A stretch of 18,629 nt of DNA from Bacteroidales bacterium (GTDB lineage: Bacteria; Bacteroidota; Bacteroidia; Bacteroidales; Dysgonomonadaceae): positions 1-18,629 of the forward strand of contig DUUR01000122.1 in the NCBI GenBank assembly GCA_012841425.1, written 5' to 3'. Shown piece after piece: positions 7,927 through 16,320 of this stretch. The notes under the pieces are model-generated. The model ran no database searches, was not told the DNA's origin, and worked only from the letters and a program-made list of their open reading frames with translations. The translations under genes and the position numbers were made by a program. Positions within the stretch are counted from its first letter, which is position 1, and the number at the start of each line of letters is the position of its first letter.

Positions 7927-9249
7927 TTACTGTATCTCTTCTACAATTTTCAATTTCCTAATACTTAAATCAGTATTTAACATGACCGCAATAATAATGA
8001 AGTAGAAAATCAAGGCTTCGCTAAAAATCATGTTAATTGCCATGCCTCTTACAAACAAAATTATAATAGGTAAATAGTTTACTAATGCCCTTTTAACAGA
8101 AACATTGCGTTGTGGAAATGCTACTTTAATGCACAATAAATATAGAACACTCCCTATTATGCCCATGTAATATATCATTTCTAAAAAATAATTATGAGTA
8201 GCCCTTGTCATAAAATAATCTGCGCCAAGGCCCTCTCCAAACAGTAATACTTTAGCATCGCTAAAAACATAATACAAATAACCTTTCCATATATCTAAAC
8301 GTCCTGTAGTAACACTGGATAGAGACATACTAGAATTAATATCCAGCACCAATCTGTTAATGTACGCATTAATATATTCCTTATCTATAATAAAAAATGT
8401 TACTATACAAAGTAATCCAATTATAAGTACCCCTTTAATTAAACTACTAAGGTTCTGCCTACCAAGACTAATCAATACAAATAATAATAAGATAGCATAC
8501 ATTACTAAAAATGACTTACTAATTGACATTGCCCCAAATACGGATAATATAATGATAATTATATAATCAAGCTTATTGGTTTGTTTTGCAACTACTAACC
8601 CAAACCAGCCCGCTAGTGCAATACTTATATCCATTGTATAAGCATTAGGGTTTACGTTTATACCGCAAAAACGATTAATATACTCTCCTTGCCCTAATTT
8701 TAATTTTATCTGATTCATAAAAGGGGATAATCCCGGTATATAATCATCAAATAAACCCAAAAATGACGCCAATATTATTCCTAACGAAAAAAACACCAGT
8801 ATTCTATGCAAATTTAGCTTTTCTTTTTGACTGAACACTAATGACATCAGTAAAAATGCTAAGCATAGGTCTATTAATCTAATAATTGAATTAACACCTC
8901 CAAAAAGTACCATGAAAGTGGAAAATGCTAATATCAAAAGTATTTGCTTATATTTCAACGCTTTAAATTTACTTTGGAAAAGTAATTTTGAAATTGCTAC
9001 CAAAAGTAAAATGGTAAAAAAGGTATGTCCTCCTGGTTTCAATTTAAAAATAGGTGATATTGATAATAGAAACATTAATAATTCAACAATTACATCTACT
9101 TTACTAGTTATTATAAAGGAACAAGCCAGTAATAATGCCAAATAGTTCAAATATGGCATCCTTAATCCAGCTATTACTAATAAAGCAACAAATGAAAATT
9201 TAATCATAGTGGCTGTATTACTCTTGTGTTTGGGTCTATATTTCTTCAT
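7927..9249 (-). CDS. wzy: Wzy-like O-antigen/capsule repeat-unit polymerase
   Basis: This is an integral membrane protein of 440 residues with about 10-12 hydrophobic segments and an interrupting hydrophilic loop. The region around ATHNYFLEMIYYMGIIG near residues 345-360 matches the conserved part of the O-antigen polymerase/ligase family (Wzy_C-like). Wzy joins flipped repeat units into the chain on the outer side of the membrane. Sequence conservation in this family is low, so the call rests on topology, that motif and position between glycosyltransferase and sugar-nucleotide genes in a wzx-containing locus. The ATG at 9249 has GAGAGG eight bases upstream. The gene is very AT-rich, which is usual for wzy. 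A WaaL-type ligase is the main alternative but is unlikely in a Gram-positive. Confidence 0.85.
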   Translation of the reverse strand: MKKYRPKHKSNTATMIKFSFVALLVIAGLRMPYLNYLALLLACSFIITSKVDVIVELLMFLLSISPIFKLKPGGHTFFTILLLVAISKLLFQSKFKALKYKQILLILAFSTFMVLFGGVNSIIRLIDLCLAFLLMSLVFSQKEKLNLHRILVFFSLGIILASFLGLFDDYIPGLSPFMNQIKLKLGQGEYINRFCGINVNPNAYTMDISIALAGWFGLVVAKQTNKLDYIIIIILSVFGAMSISKSFLVMYAILLLFVLISLGRQNLSSLIKGVLIIGLLCIVTFFIIDKEYINAYINRLVLDINSSMSLSSVTTGRLDIWKGYLYYVFSDAKVLLFGEGLGADYFMTRATHNYFLEMIYYMGIIGSVLYLLCIKVAFPQRNVSVKRALVNYLPIIILFVRGMAINMIFSEALIFYFIIIAVMLNTDLSIRKLKIVEEIQ

Positions 9250-9335
9250 AAAATAAACCTCTCTTTAAAAATTTTCTCTCAAATTGACATAATAATAACT
9301 CATAAATTTTAAAAAATCATATTTTTTCATACTAA

Positions 9336-10517
9336 TTAACCCTTAGCAATACTTTCAAAAATATCAATATACTTCTGCATGCCCTTATCAAAAGAAAAAT
9401 GCTCTGACCGAATTATGGACATTTTTCTATAAAGATTCCTTATATCTTCATCTAAAAGCATCTTGCAAAGTGCAGAAGCGTAAATATGGTGGTTTATATT
9501 TAAATTATTAATATCATAGTCGTTATTTTTTTCAAAACAAGGTGTTAGAATCCCATAATCCGCTTCAATAAAATCTTCTTTAACTTCACGTTCTAATATA
9601 AACTTATCATATAAGATTTCATTTGGACCCGAAAGACAATTAGTACAAATTACGGGCAAGCCACAAGCCATTGCTTCTATAACTACATTTGGGAATCCTT
9701 CATTCGTTGAAGAAAGAGCATAAATATCACATTTTGCTATATACTTGTATGGGTTATCTTTATATCCTAAAAGCATAATATCACTTGGATACTTGCTAGA
9801 TTTTGCTAAGTCTTCTAATTCGCGATATAATTCACCATCACCTATAAGTACCAAACCCGCGTTGGGAACTTTCTGTTTTAAGATTTCAAAGGATTTTATC
9901 AAATCGTTGAATCCTTTTTCCTTACAAAAGCGTCCTACTGAAATAATCGTTCTATGCGATTGTATAAAATTTGTAAACTCCTGCTCCACTTGTTCATGAG
10001 ATTTTTTTTCAATAAATTTTAAATCAAAAAGATTATATGCATAATATAACTTATCTTTAAATGCAGGATATTTTTTAGAAAAGTAATAAAGCATCTGTTT
10101 AGAATTAAAAATAATTGCTTCAGAACTATTAAGCATTTTAGAATAATATCTTTCACCCGCTAATAAATCGCCAAACCCTCTACAAGAAACAATCTTTTTG
10201 GTTTTCCCTAACTTACAATAATTTAAAATATTGGATTTGGATAAGAACATATACGCAATTTCAATATTATTCTTATTAATAATTGACTTCATTTTTAGTA
10301 TTCTATGAAAACTATTATAAATCTTGCCAAGTATACTTTTTCTTGCTGGTAAGTTCATGTTTATTAAGTGTCCACCATAAGGATAAACTGTTCTTTCTCC
10401 ATCAAACAAGACTAGGCTTATATTATACTTGCTTTCTAAAGCTGTAGTTATATTACTTACACTTCTTTCACATCCACCTATTTTAAGACTAGGAATTATT
10501 AAGGCAATATTTTTCAT
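9336..10517 (-). CDS. Glycosyltransferase family 4
   Basis: This is a GT-B glycosyltransferase of 393 residues. The N-terminal GGCER (14-18) follows the GGxER pattern of acceptor-side domains. The donor-side domain shows SVGRFCKEKGF (193-203), VLIGDGE (223-229) and E273-x7-E281 in NEGFPNVVIEAMACGLPVI, the standard EX7E motif. It is a retaining, nucleotide-sugar-dependent enzyme by family, and likely adds one residue of the repeat. An earlier ATG at 10547 lies three bases after the preceding gene's stop with no ribosome site, while AAGGTAGG precedes the ATG at 10517. The 86 bases between this gene and wzy hold only a doubtful 21-codon frame. Sugar specificity is not predictable here. Confidence 0.9.
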   Translation of the reverse strand: MKNIALIIPSLKIGGCERSVSNITTALESKYNISLVLFDGERTVYPYGGHLINMNLPARKSILGKIYNSFHRILKMKSIINKNNIEIAYMFLSKSNILNYCKLGKTKKIVSCRGFGDLLAGERYYSKMLNSSEAIIFNSKQMLYYFSKKYPAFKDKLYYAYNLFDLKFIEKKSHEQVEQEFTNFIQSHRTIISVGRFCKEKGFNDLIKSFEILKQKVPNAGLVLIGDGELYRELEDLAKSSKYPSDIMLLGYKDNPYKYIAKCDIYALSSTNEGFPNVVIEAMACGLPVICTNCLSGPNEILYDKFILEREVKEDFIEADYGILTPCFEKNNDYDINNLNINHHIYASALCKMLLDEDIRNLYRKMSIIRSEHFSFDKGMQKYIDIFESIAKG

Positions 10518-10549
10518 TTTACCTACCTTCTCACTTAATAATTTCATAA

Positions 10550-11626
10550 CTATTCACTAATAAAATCTTCTATTTTATCCATATATAACTTATTATCTTT
10601 TTCTATTTTGTCCAATACTGAATTACAATTACTTTCAAAATCCATAAAATTTAATGAGTTATAATATGAAAATATTTTATTCTTATATTCAACATCATCA
10701 AAATCTAAACTAACGCCAACACCTGACTTCTGTATTAACATACCTGAATAGGTTTTAATATTTCCAATTAAAGGTTTCTTATATATAAGAGAATCATAAA
10801 ATTTATTTGCAGTAGCATAATTGTTAACATATGATTCTGGATAATTGTAACATATTAAATCTAAGTTTTTAATCAAGTGAGCCTTTTCAGTTTCAACATA
10901 TGGCCCGGTGAATATAATATTTATTGACTCCTTAGCATATTCAATTAATTCTTCTAAATTTTCACCACCACCATGTATAACAAATTCAAATCTGTTATCC
11001 CCCTTGAATAAGTCAATTAACTTTTTCATGTATTTTGATTCCCTAATTCCTCCAATGTATCCAATTGCAATTTTGTCATTAAATGTTTGCTTATATTGCA
11101 TTACCTTTGGATTATTTGGTATATTGTGTGTCATTATATATTTATGACTTTGTGGTAAGATCTCTAAAAATCCCTCTGAGGAAATACATGTAAAATATGA
11201 ATTCTCTATGATTTCGCCTAACTTCCTTTTAAAAGGTCTAAAGTATTCAAAACTTGCATCTCGATAGTCAAAAATATATTTATTTTTATACTTATTTTTT
11301 AATTCACTGGTGATTATAATACCAGACATAGTAGTTAACAAAATTAATTTCTCATATTTCATTTCATTAATAATATATTTTACAAACCTACTAAATCTAT
11401 AAAAGTCTATAATCTTTAATGCAGGGTGTCTTAATTCTTTAGATTTGAGACTGTAGATATGATATTTATTTTTCTTAGTTCCTTCTATGTATTTTAGGTC
11501 TTTATTGTGTGATGCTCTATCCCAATATATTACTTCATAATCAATTGAATTCTCTTCTAATATATCTGTATATTTATTTAGATATGGGCACCTATTTATA
11601 TTACCTACATAAATAATACCAATCAT
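10550..11626 (-). CDS. Divergent GT4-like glycosyltransferase
   Basis: The product has 358 residues and is soluble. The ATG at 11626 follows a perfect AAGGAGGT (11631-11638); the longer in-frame start at 11650 would put this inside the gene. Weak GT-B features are visible: FDYRD (119-123), IGYIGGIRESKYMKKLIDLF (188-207), and the donor-side segment TANKFYDSLIYKKPLIG (272-288), which corresponds to the PxKxxEYxAxGKP stretch of GT4 enzymes. There is no clear EX7E motif. The position, between two recognisable GT4 genes, supports assembly of the same repeat unit. The gene is among the most AT-rich of the window, suggesting a transferred capsule-specific cassette. Another GT-B family is possible. 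Confidence 0.75.
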   Translation of the reverse strand: MIGIIYVGNINRCPYLNKYTDILEENSIDYEVIYWDRASHNKDLKYIEGTKKNKYHIYSLKSKELRHPALKIIDFYRFSRFVKYIINEMKYEKLILLTTMSGIIITSELKNKYKNKYIFDYRDASFEYFRPFKRKLGEIIENSYFTCISSEGFLEILPQSHKYIMTHNIPNNPKVMQYKQTFNDKIAIGYIGGIRESKYMKKLIDLFKGDNRFEFVIHGGGENLEELIEYAKESINIIFTGPYVETEKAHLIKNLDLICYNYPESYVNNYATANKFYDSLIYKKPLIGNIKTYSGMLIQKSGVGVSLDFDDVEYKNKIFSYYNSLNFMDFESNCNSVLDKIEKDNKLYMDKIEDFISE

Positions 11627-11668
11627 AATTACCTCCTTGTGAAATAACAAAAAATAAATCAGCTAGAA

Positions 11669-12901
11669 CTATAGTTTTGTAATATAATCATAGAATTCCT
11701 TAAAGATTTTTTTGCGATTTCCATATTCTTCAACATATTCTACTCCGTTTAAACTCATTTGTTTTAGTAATATCTCATTCATTAATAGAGTATATATTTT
11801 CTCACTTGCATTCTCGGGTTGATTAAAATCAACATATATTCCCGTTTTAAATTTTTCTATTATATCCTGAAACTCACCCCAGATACCAGAAATAATTGGT
11901 TTCCCTAATGCCATATACTGAAAAAGTTTATTTGGCCTTACACGTTTAAAACTTTCAATTTTCATCAAATTAGTAAGGCATACATCTGCGTGAATTAAAT
12001 AATCAGGGACCAAACTTCCGGGAACTGCATCTTCAAAATAAACGTTATCTAAGTTTAATTCTTTTGCATATTCAATAATATTATTTTTTTGCTCACCATC
12101 TCCAATAAAAATAAAAGATATTTTCCTCCCATTTATCATGTTTGAAAACTTCTTATTAAATTCTCTTATAGTCTTTAAAACCGAAAAAATGTCATTAGCT
12201 TTTCCATGAACTCCCAAATACATTATTTTAAAATCTTTTGCCCATGCTTTACCTTTAATTAGGTTATTATCCTTTTCTTTATTAAAATAATCACCAGTAT
12301 TAACGCCTAGGGGTGAAATCCACATCATTTTATTTGAGTCAGTTCTTTCTTTAACATAATCAATCATTCCGCTAGAAACAGCTGCAATTCCGTCTGATTT
12401 ATTGTATAAATAATCAGAAGCATAATTCATATAATTAATAGCAATCTTATTATCCATACCCATATCTTGTAAAAATAATGGCCATAAATCTTCTACATCT
12501 GCAATTAACTTAATTTTCTTTAACTTAGTTGTTATAACATTAAAAATAGATACAGGAGGTGTTGTAATTATTAGATAATCTATATTCTTTGAAAACAAAA
12601 TTTTTATTGATGTAATAATATCAAATATTACAATATTTAGCTGCCTTAGAAATGCATTCTTTCTGTATGGAGTACTTTTAATTCTAACAACTGAATGATT
12701 ACCATTTGTTTTTTTTGATTGTATTCTTAGTTTTTTTAAACTCTCATCCATTTTACCTACATAATGACTATATCCACAAATCCAAAATTCTGATTTACAA
12801 TTGCAATGATCAGCAAAAAACTTAGACATCTCATAATTTTTTGATGGTCCTGGCATATCGGGTGTTACTCCATAGTGATTAATTATAACAATTTTCTTCA
12901 T
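11669..12901 (-). CDS. Glycosyltransferase family 4, WbuB-like
   Basis: The product has 410 residues, close to the length of WbuB-type enzymes. The N-terminus MKKIVIINHYGVTPDMPGPS resembles the YxxPPxMPG start of that group. ITTPPVSIF (112-120) and DVEDLWPLFLQDMG (135-148) match the SPPLF and RDLWP motifs that mark WbuB relatives. Donor-side motifs are IFIGDGEQ (264-271) and RPNKLFQYMALGKPII (322-337). WbuB of E. coli O26 is a FucNAc transferase, but that specificity should not be carried over on family alone. The ATG at 12901 has AAAGGAAA upstream. An in-frame start at 12970 would overlap the acetyltransferase gene and lacks a site. It is likely an early transferase, since it sits next to the initiation genes. 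Confidence 0.85.
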   Translation of the reverse strand: MKKIVIINHYGVTPDMPGPSKNYEMSKFFADHCNCKSEFWICGYSHYVGKMDESLKKLRIQSKKTNGNHSVVRIKSTPYRKNAFLRQLNIVIFDIITSIKILFSKNIDYLIITTPPVSIFNVITTKLKKIKLIADVEDLWPLFLQDMGMDNKIAINYMNYASDYLYNKSDGIAAVSSGMIDYVKERTDSNKMMWISPLGVNTGDYFNKEKDNNLIKGKAWAKDFKIMYLGVHGKANDIFSVLKTIREFNKKFSNMINGRKISFIFIGDGEQKNNIIEYAKELNLDNVYFEDAVPGSLVPDYLIHADVCLTNLMKIESFKRVRPNKLFQYMALGKPIISGIWGEFQDIIEKFKTGIYVDFNQPENASEKIYTLLMNEILLKQMSLNGVEYVEEYGNRKKIFKEFYDYITKL

Positions 12902-12924
12902 AAAAGATTTCCTTTCATAAACAT

Positions 12925-13653
12925 TTATTTCCACAAATGATAAACTTGATGACATCCTGTCTGCCTGCATCCAACTTTATGATAAAAATTAATCGCCTCA
13001 ATATTTCTTACTTGTGTTCCAACTCTTATTTCAATACAACCACGTTCATATGCTTCTGCCTCTACTGCTCCAAATAAACTTGTACCGATACCTCCGTGTT
13101 TCTCATTCTTAGAAACAGAGATAAGTTCTACAGTACAAGCATTATCTTGATATGAATGAAGTAAAAACCCATTAATTTCTCTATTATTATCCCTTGACAA
13201 AGCAAAGTACTTATTTGGATTTTTAAACGAATTATTAATCCATTGTCGATAAACTTGGTCACCACCACGTTTTGCTAATTCAGGGTCTTCAATAAACTTT
13301 GAAAACTGAAAGTCAGCAATTTCAATAATCTGCGCATTTGGTTGCAATGCCTGATAAATTTCTATATTTTCTGGCATCTTATATCTATCTTCTAGTTTCT
13401 TCTTAAATTGTATATTTACATCTGCTAAATATGCTTTTGTATCTTTGCCTATAAACTGTGAATTGATTGGTTCTGAATTACGATTTTCTATTGAAATAAA
13501 TTCATAATCCTTAAATCTCTTTTTTAGATTTTCCCATTCTATTAAATCAAGAGGTTTATATAAAATGGCCTTAGCTGAACTTACTCCAAAATACTCTGTG
13601 TCCCACTGTAATTCATAAAAGGCCATTGAATCTTCCATTCTATTGTCTTTCAT
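12925..13653 (-). CDS. GNAT N-acetyltransferase, WecD-like
   Basis: The product has 242 residues with a C-terminal GNAT fold. The acetyl-CoA loop is HGGIGTSLF (186-194), and the late RNIEAINFYHKVGC (216-229) is the usual N..A..FY.K.GF motif. The N-terminal WDTEYFG (17-23) is shared with WecD, which acetylates the 4-amino group of dTDP-fucosamine. With the aminotransferase two genes upstream, the natural reading is 4-N-acetylation of a nucleotide-linked amino-dideoxy sugar. The ATG at 13653 uses AGGAGG (13664-13669), which overlaps the TAG stop of the phosphoglycosyl transferase gene. Bacillosamine loci normally use a left-handed beta-helix acetyltransferase (PglD) at this step, so a WecD type is noteworthy. 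The substrate is inferred. Confidence 0.85.
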   Translation of the reverse strand: MKDNRMEDSMAFYELQWDTEYFGVSSAKAILYKPLDLIEWENLKKRFKDYEFISIENRNSEPINSQFIGKDTKAYLADVNIQFKKKLEDRYKMPENIEIYQALQPNAQIIEIADFQFSKFIEDPELAKRGGDQVYRQWINNSFKNPNKYFALSRDNNREINGFLLHSYQDNACTVELISVSKNEKHGGIGTSLFGAVEAEAYERGCIEIRVGTQVRNIEAINFYHKVGCRQTGCHQVYHLWK

Positions 13654-13667
13654 CAAATACTAACCTC

Positions 13668-14294
13668 CTATGCGCCAACACTAGACTTATCTTTATTACT
13701 GTCATTTGTTGTTATATAAACATCTTCCCTCTTTAAAACTGATACTGCAGTCTTAAAGAATACCTTGATATCCATCCGCGCCGTTAAATGGTCAATATAA
13801 TAAATATCATTCTGTATTCTTTCTTTCCATGGCACTGTATTTCTATAATAAGCTTGGTTATAGCCAGAAACTCCAGGTCTAACCTCTAGCTTGCGCTCTT
13901 CATTACCTTCATATAACTCTCTATGTTCAGGTAAATCCGGCCTTGGTCCAATGATGCTCATATCACCCTTGATGATATTTATAAGTTGCGGAGTTTCGTC
14001 AAGGCTTGTCTTCCTAATAAACTTACCTATCTTAGTTAATCTCGGATCATCCTCTGAGTTAAAAGTAGAACCGTCTTCATTTCTTAAATCCGGAGCGTTA
14101 ACTTTCATAGAGCGGAACTTATACATTTTAAATATCTTTCCATCCTTTCCCAGGCGAGGTGCGTTATAAAAAATTGGTCCTTTATCTTGAAAATAGATTA
14201 TAGGTCCAATAATAACTAATATAATAAACCAAAAGGGTAGGGCAACTAATGCTAAAATTAAATCACATATTCTCTTAAAGTACTTCTTATACAT
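13668..14294 (-). CDS. Monotopic phosphoglycosyl transferase, PglC-like (initiating enzyme)
   Basis: The product has 208 residues and is the small, single-domain form of the bacterial sugar transferase family. A hydrophobic re-entrant helix (about 11-35) follows MYKKYFKRICDL. MYKFRSM is at 58-64, the catalytic Asp-Glu pair is D99-E100 in SLDETPQL, and GPRPDLPEHRELY (116-128) and RPGVSGYNQ (139-147) complete the core. Such enzymes transfer sugar-1-phosphate to undecaprenyl phosphate and start the repeat unit. The ATG at 14294 has GGAG about eight bases upstream, overlapping the TAG stop of the aminotransferase gene. The adjacent aminotransferase and acetyltransferase suggest its sugar is an N-acetylated 4-amino-4,6-dideoxyhexose, as in PglC. 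That specificity is inferred. Confidence 0.92.
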   Translation of the reverse strand: MYKKYFKRICDLILALVALPFWFIILVIIGPIIYFQDKGPIFYNAPRLGKDGKIFKMYKFRSMKVNAPDLRNEDGSTFNSEDDPRLTKIGKFIRKTSLDETPQLINIIKGDMSIIGPRPDLPEHRELYEGNEERKLEVRPGVSGYNQAYYRNTVPWKERIQNDIYYIDHLTARMDIKVFFKTAVSVLKREDVYITTNDSNKDKSSVGA

Positions 14295-14305
14295 ACCTCT
14301 CACTC

Positions 14306-15547
14306 CTACTGTGCTATAGCAGCCTCACTTTTTTGTAACACTTCATCCATTGCTCTTTTTAAACTTTCACAAATATACTCAACATCCTCATCACTTAATA
14401 AAGTATGAAGTGGTAATGTAATCTCATTAGCATATTGTCTATAAGCATTTGGATAATCTTTAATATCAAACCCTAAATTCTTATAAGCTGTAAACATAGG
14501 AAGTGGCTTGTAATGAACATTTGTTGCAATTTCATCTTCAGCCATCTTTATGATAATCTCGTTTCTCTCTTCTTCATTTATATCAGGTATTCTAGCCAAA
14601 TATAAATGACCTGTAGAATTAAAATCTTCTCCAAAATGCCTTAAGCTTTGAACTCCTAATGGTTGTAACATTGAATCATACATCTCGATAATCTCTTTAC
14701 GTCTCTCTAACAAACCTTCATATCTTCTTATCTGTATCAAACCAAAGCTAGCTAAGATATCAGTCATATTGCACTTATAAGCAGGATAGATAATATCATA
14801 TTCCCATGAGCCTTTTTTAGTCTTAGCTAATGCATCCTTTGATTGTCCATGAAGACTATACAACATGAATTGTTTGTACAAATCTTCATCTTCTAATCCT
14901 AAGTCATTTCTCCAAACAACCGCTCCACCTTCAGCTGTTGTAAGGTTTTTTACTGCATGAAAAGAGAAGGTTGTAAAGTCAGCAACTTGTCCACATTTTA
15001 GGCCTTTTCTTTCAGCTCCAAAAGCATGGGCTGCGTCAGCCATTATAATTACTCTATTAAATAATTCTTGAAGTTCATTATTTGCTTTGAATAATTCCTT
15101 CTTACCTTCTACTACTTCATATATCTTATCGTAATCACACATCTTACCTGCTATATCAACAGGAATTATAGCTTTTGTATTCTCTGTGATAGAATTAGCT
15201 AACTTTTCATAATCCATTTCAAATGAATTAGGAGCTGTATCAACCAACACGATCTTAGCTCCCACATGATCTATTACAGAAGCTGAAGCCGTATAAGTAT
15301 AAGCTGAAGTAATCACTTCATCCCCAGGTCCTATTCCTAAAATGCGAAGGGTTAACTCCATAGCAGCTGTTGCAGAGTTTAAACATACAGCCCTATTTAC
15401 ACCTACATATTCAGCTATCTTTCTCTCAAATTCTTTAGTTCTTGGACCAGTTGTAATCCAACCAGATTTCATTGCATTAATTACTTCGTTTATCTCCTCA
15501 TCAGTTATATCTGGTGGAGAGAATGGAATGTTTCTTAATTTGTCCAT
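14306..15547 (-). CDS. PLP-dependent sugar aminotransferase, DegT/DnrJ/EryC1 family (PglE-like)
   Basis: The product has 413 residues with the complete DegT fold. NSATAAMELTLR is at 57-68, GDEVITSAYTYTASA at 75-89, D171 in MADAAHAFGAER, and the PLP lysine K200 in SFHAVKNLTTAEGG. An insert at about 143-165 separates the conserved D(I/L)AG and DAAHA segments. The C-terminus has the usual VHYKPLP (near 355) motif. These enzymes transaminate UDP-4-keto-6-deoxy sugars, here probably at C4 as in PglE or ArnB. The ATG at 15547 has GAGGGGG upstream, and the gene opens the main block after a 365-bp gap. A 4,6-dehydratase to supply the keto sugar is absent from the window. Whether the 3- or 4-amino sugar is formed cannot be decided from sequence alone. 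Confidence 0.92.
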   Translation of the reverse strand: MDKLRNIPFSPPDITDEEINEVINAMKSGWITTGPRTKEFERKIAEYVGVNRAVCLNSATAAMELTLRILGIGPGDEVITSAYTYTASASVIDHVGAKIVLVDTAPNSFEMDYEKLANSITENTKAIIPVDIAGKMCDYDKIYEVVEGKKELFKANNELQELFNRVIIMADAAHAFGAERKGLKCGQVADFTTFSFHAVKNLTTAEGGAVVWRNDLGLEDEDLYKQFMLYSLHGQSKDALAKTKKGSWEYDIIYPAYKCNMTDILASFGLIQIRRYEGLLERRKEIIEMYDSMLQPLGVQSLRHFGEDFNSTGHLYLARIPDINEEERNEIIIKMAEDEIATNVHYKPLPMFTAYKNLGFDIKDYPNAYRQYANEITLPLHTLLSDEDVEYICESLKRAMDEVLQKSEAAIAQ

Positions 15548-15677
15548 TTAAAATCCCCCTCGCTTCACTAAAATCTATGTAAAATAAATTTGTCTATATT
15601 TATGTAAATTTCAACCTTTATGTATAAACTCTAAAATCTATATAATATGTATAATTCCAATGCATTCCACACTTTTG

Positions 15678-15813
15678 CTGATTGAATGGTCATACCTGTA
15701 ACCATTCTGTAATATTGCAACTACATACTCAACCTACAAAACCCTTACTATTACTACATTTGCACCCTTGTAATTCTTTTCCGATACTCACGACGATATA
15801 TACATTCAATCAG
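15678..15813 (-). promoter_or_regulatory. Overlapping inverted repeats: candidate alternative-fold leader RNA
   Basis: CTGATTGAATG (15678-15688) and CATTCAATCAG (15803-15813) form an 11-base perfect inverted repeat 114 bases apart. GAATGGT (15684-15690) and ACCATTC (15701-15707) form a local hairpin with a 10-base loop. Bases 15684-15688 belong to both stems, so the two folds exclude each other in a minus-strand transcript. This is the geometry of an attenuator or antiterminator, but there is no T-tract after the local hairpin. Regulation is inferred only. Confidence 0.35.
15712..15813 (-). repeat. Decayed direct copy of the 17297-17399 sequence
   Basis: Read in the same orientation, this segment aligns collinearly with 17297-17399, the 3' end and trailer of the broken epimerase gene. 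Matching blocks are AT(A/G)TTGCA, CTACATNTT, ATACTCACGNCG (11 of 12 bases) and ATTCAATCA (9 of 9). Total length is 102 versus 103 bases. The two copies bracket the KilA-N and prepilin genes. By eye, identity is moderate with gaps, so homology is probable rather than certain. Confidence 0.4.
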
Positions 15814-15912
15814 AAATTTATTAGAATTCATAATTACAAATTACAAAATCTATGAAATCATTGATCTTACTGGCTTTAAACCTGTAATTATCTTTTCGAC
15901 TCAGTTACAGTA

Positions 15913-16272
15913 TCACAACCAAGGCACTTCATCCCCCGGTCCTTCTTCTTCCTCGCCTTCACTCCCACTACCATGCCCACTACATTTGACTTTTCCATCC
16001 TCAAAACTAATTACACCACCAGCTGGACATACCTCATGAAAATTCTTAATAACAAATTGACTAAAGTTACTATCCTCATGATCAATATCATTTTCTACCA
16101 GATAAGCAGTGTACATTCTTTCTACAGTTTCCCGATTAGCAACACAAACACTTTCTTCCGCCATAATTCTAAATCCCACTAATCTTGGAACAGCTATTAC
16201 AGCAAGAATTCCCATGATTGCAATCACAACAATCAATTCTATTAAAGTAAACCCATCAGATTTTTTATCCAT
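15913..16272 (-). CDS. Type IV prepilin-like protein with acidic C-terminal tail
   Basis: The product has 119 residues. It starts with a class III (prepilin) signal: MDKKSDG, then F8 after the cleavage site, TLIE with the conserved Glu at 12 (mature +5), and a hydrophobic helix to about residue 29. Prepilin peptidase would cut between G7 and F8. The mature domain is small, with three cysteines (C43, C82, C97) and VCPAGGVISFEDGKVKC. The last 20 residues are a Gly/Ser/Glu-rich tail with five Glu close together, ending DEVPWL. The ATG at 16272 has AGGTG seven bases upstream; a GTG at 16281 is less well placed. No pilus assembly ATPase or platform gene is in the window. It may be a minor pilin or pseudopilin that works with a machine encoded elsewhere. 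Its position inside a polysaccharide locus is unusual. Confidence 0.88.
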   Translation of the reverse strand: MDKKSDGFTLIELIVVIAIMGILAVIAVPRLVGFRIMAEESVCVANRETVERMYTAYLVENDIDHEDSNFSQFVIKNFHEVCPAGGVISFEDGKVKCSGHGSGSEGEEEEGPGDEVPWL

Positions 16273-16320
16273 TGTTTTCACCTAATCTTTAAGGAACTTA
16301 CTAATAGTTACTTATCTCCA

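Larger units (their letters stand above)
15548..15912 (-). other. 365-bp gene-free leader region before the main operon
   Basis: I find no credible gene here; all frames are broken by stops. It contains a 7-base-stem hairpin, an 11-base inverted repeat, a decayed copy of the epimerase 3' end and three AAAATCTAT 9-mers on the plus strand (15570, 15633, 15845). Near the pilin stop CTGTAA (15882-15887) and TTACAG (15905-15910) can form a weak stem with no T-tract. The ribosome site of the aminotransferase, GAGGGGG, lies at its far end. A promoter for the core operon is expected here, but I could not find one with both hexamers at good spacing. Confidence 0.6.

Noticed and set aside
9265..9330. 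A 21-codon minus-strand frame, MKKYDFLKFMSYYYVNLRENF, between the glycosyltransferase and wzy
   Set aside because: It has no ribosome site, and its end overlaps the start of the wzy ribosome site region. In sequence this AT-rich such a frame is expected by chance; at most it is a relic of a lost gene.
15570..15853. Three copies of AAAATCTAT on the plus strand (15570, 15633, 15845)
   Set aside because: The spacing is irregular (63 and 212 bases), the flanks differ, and the motif is AT-rich. It is more likely chance than a protein-binding array.
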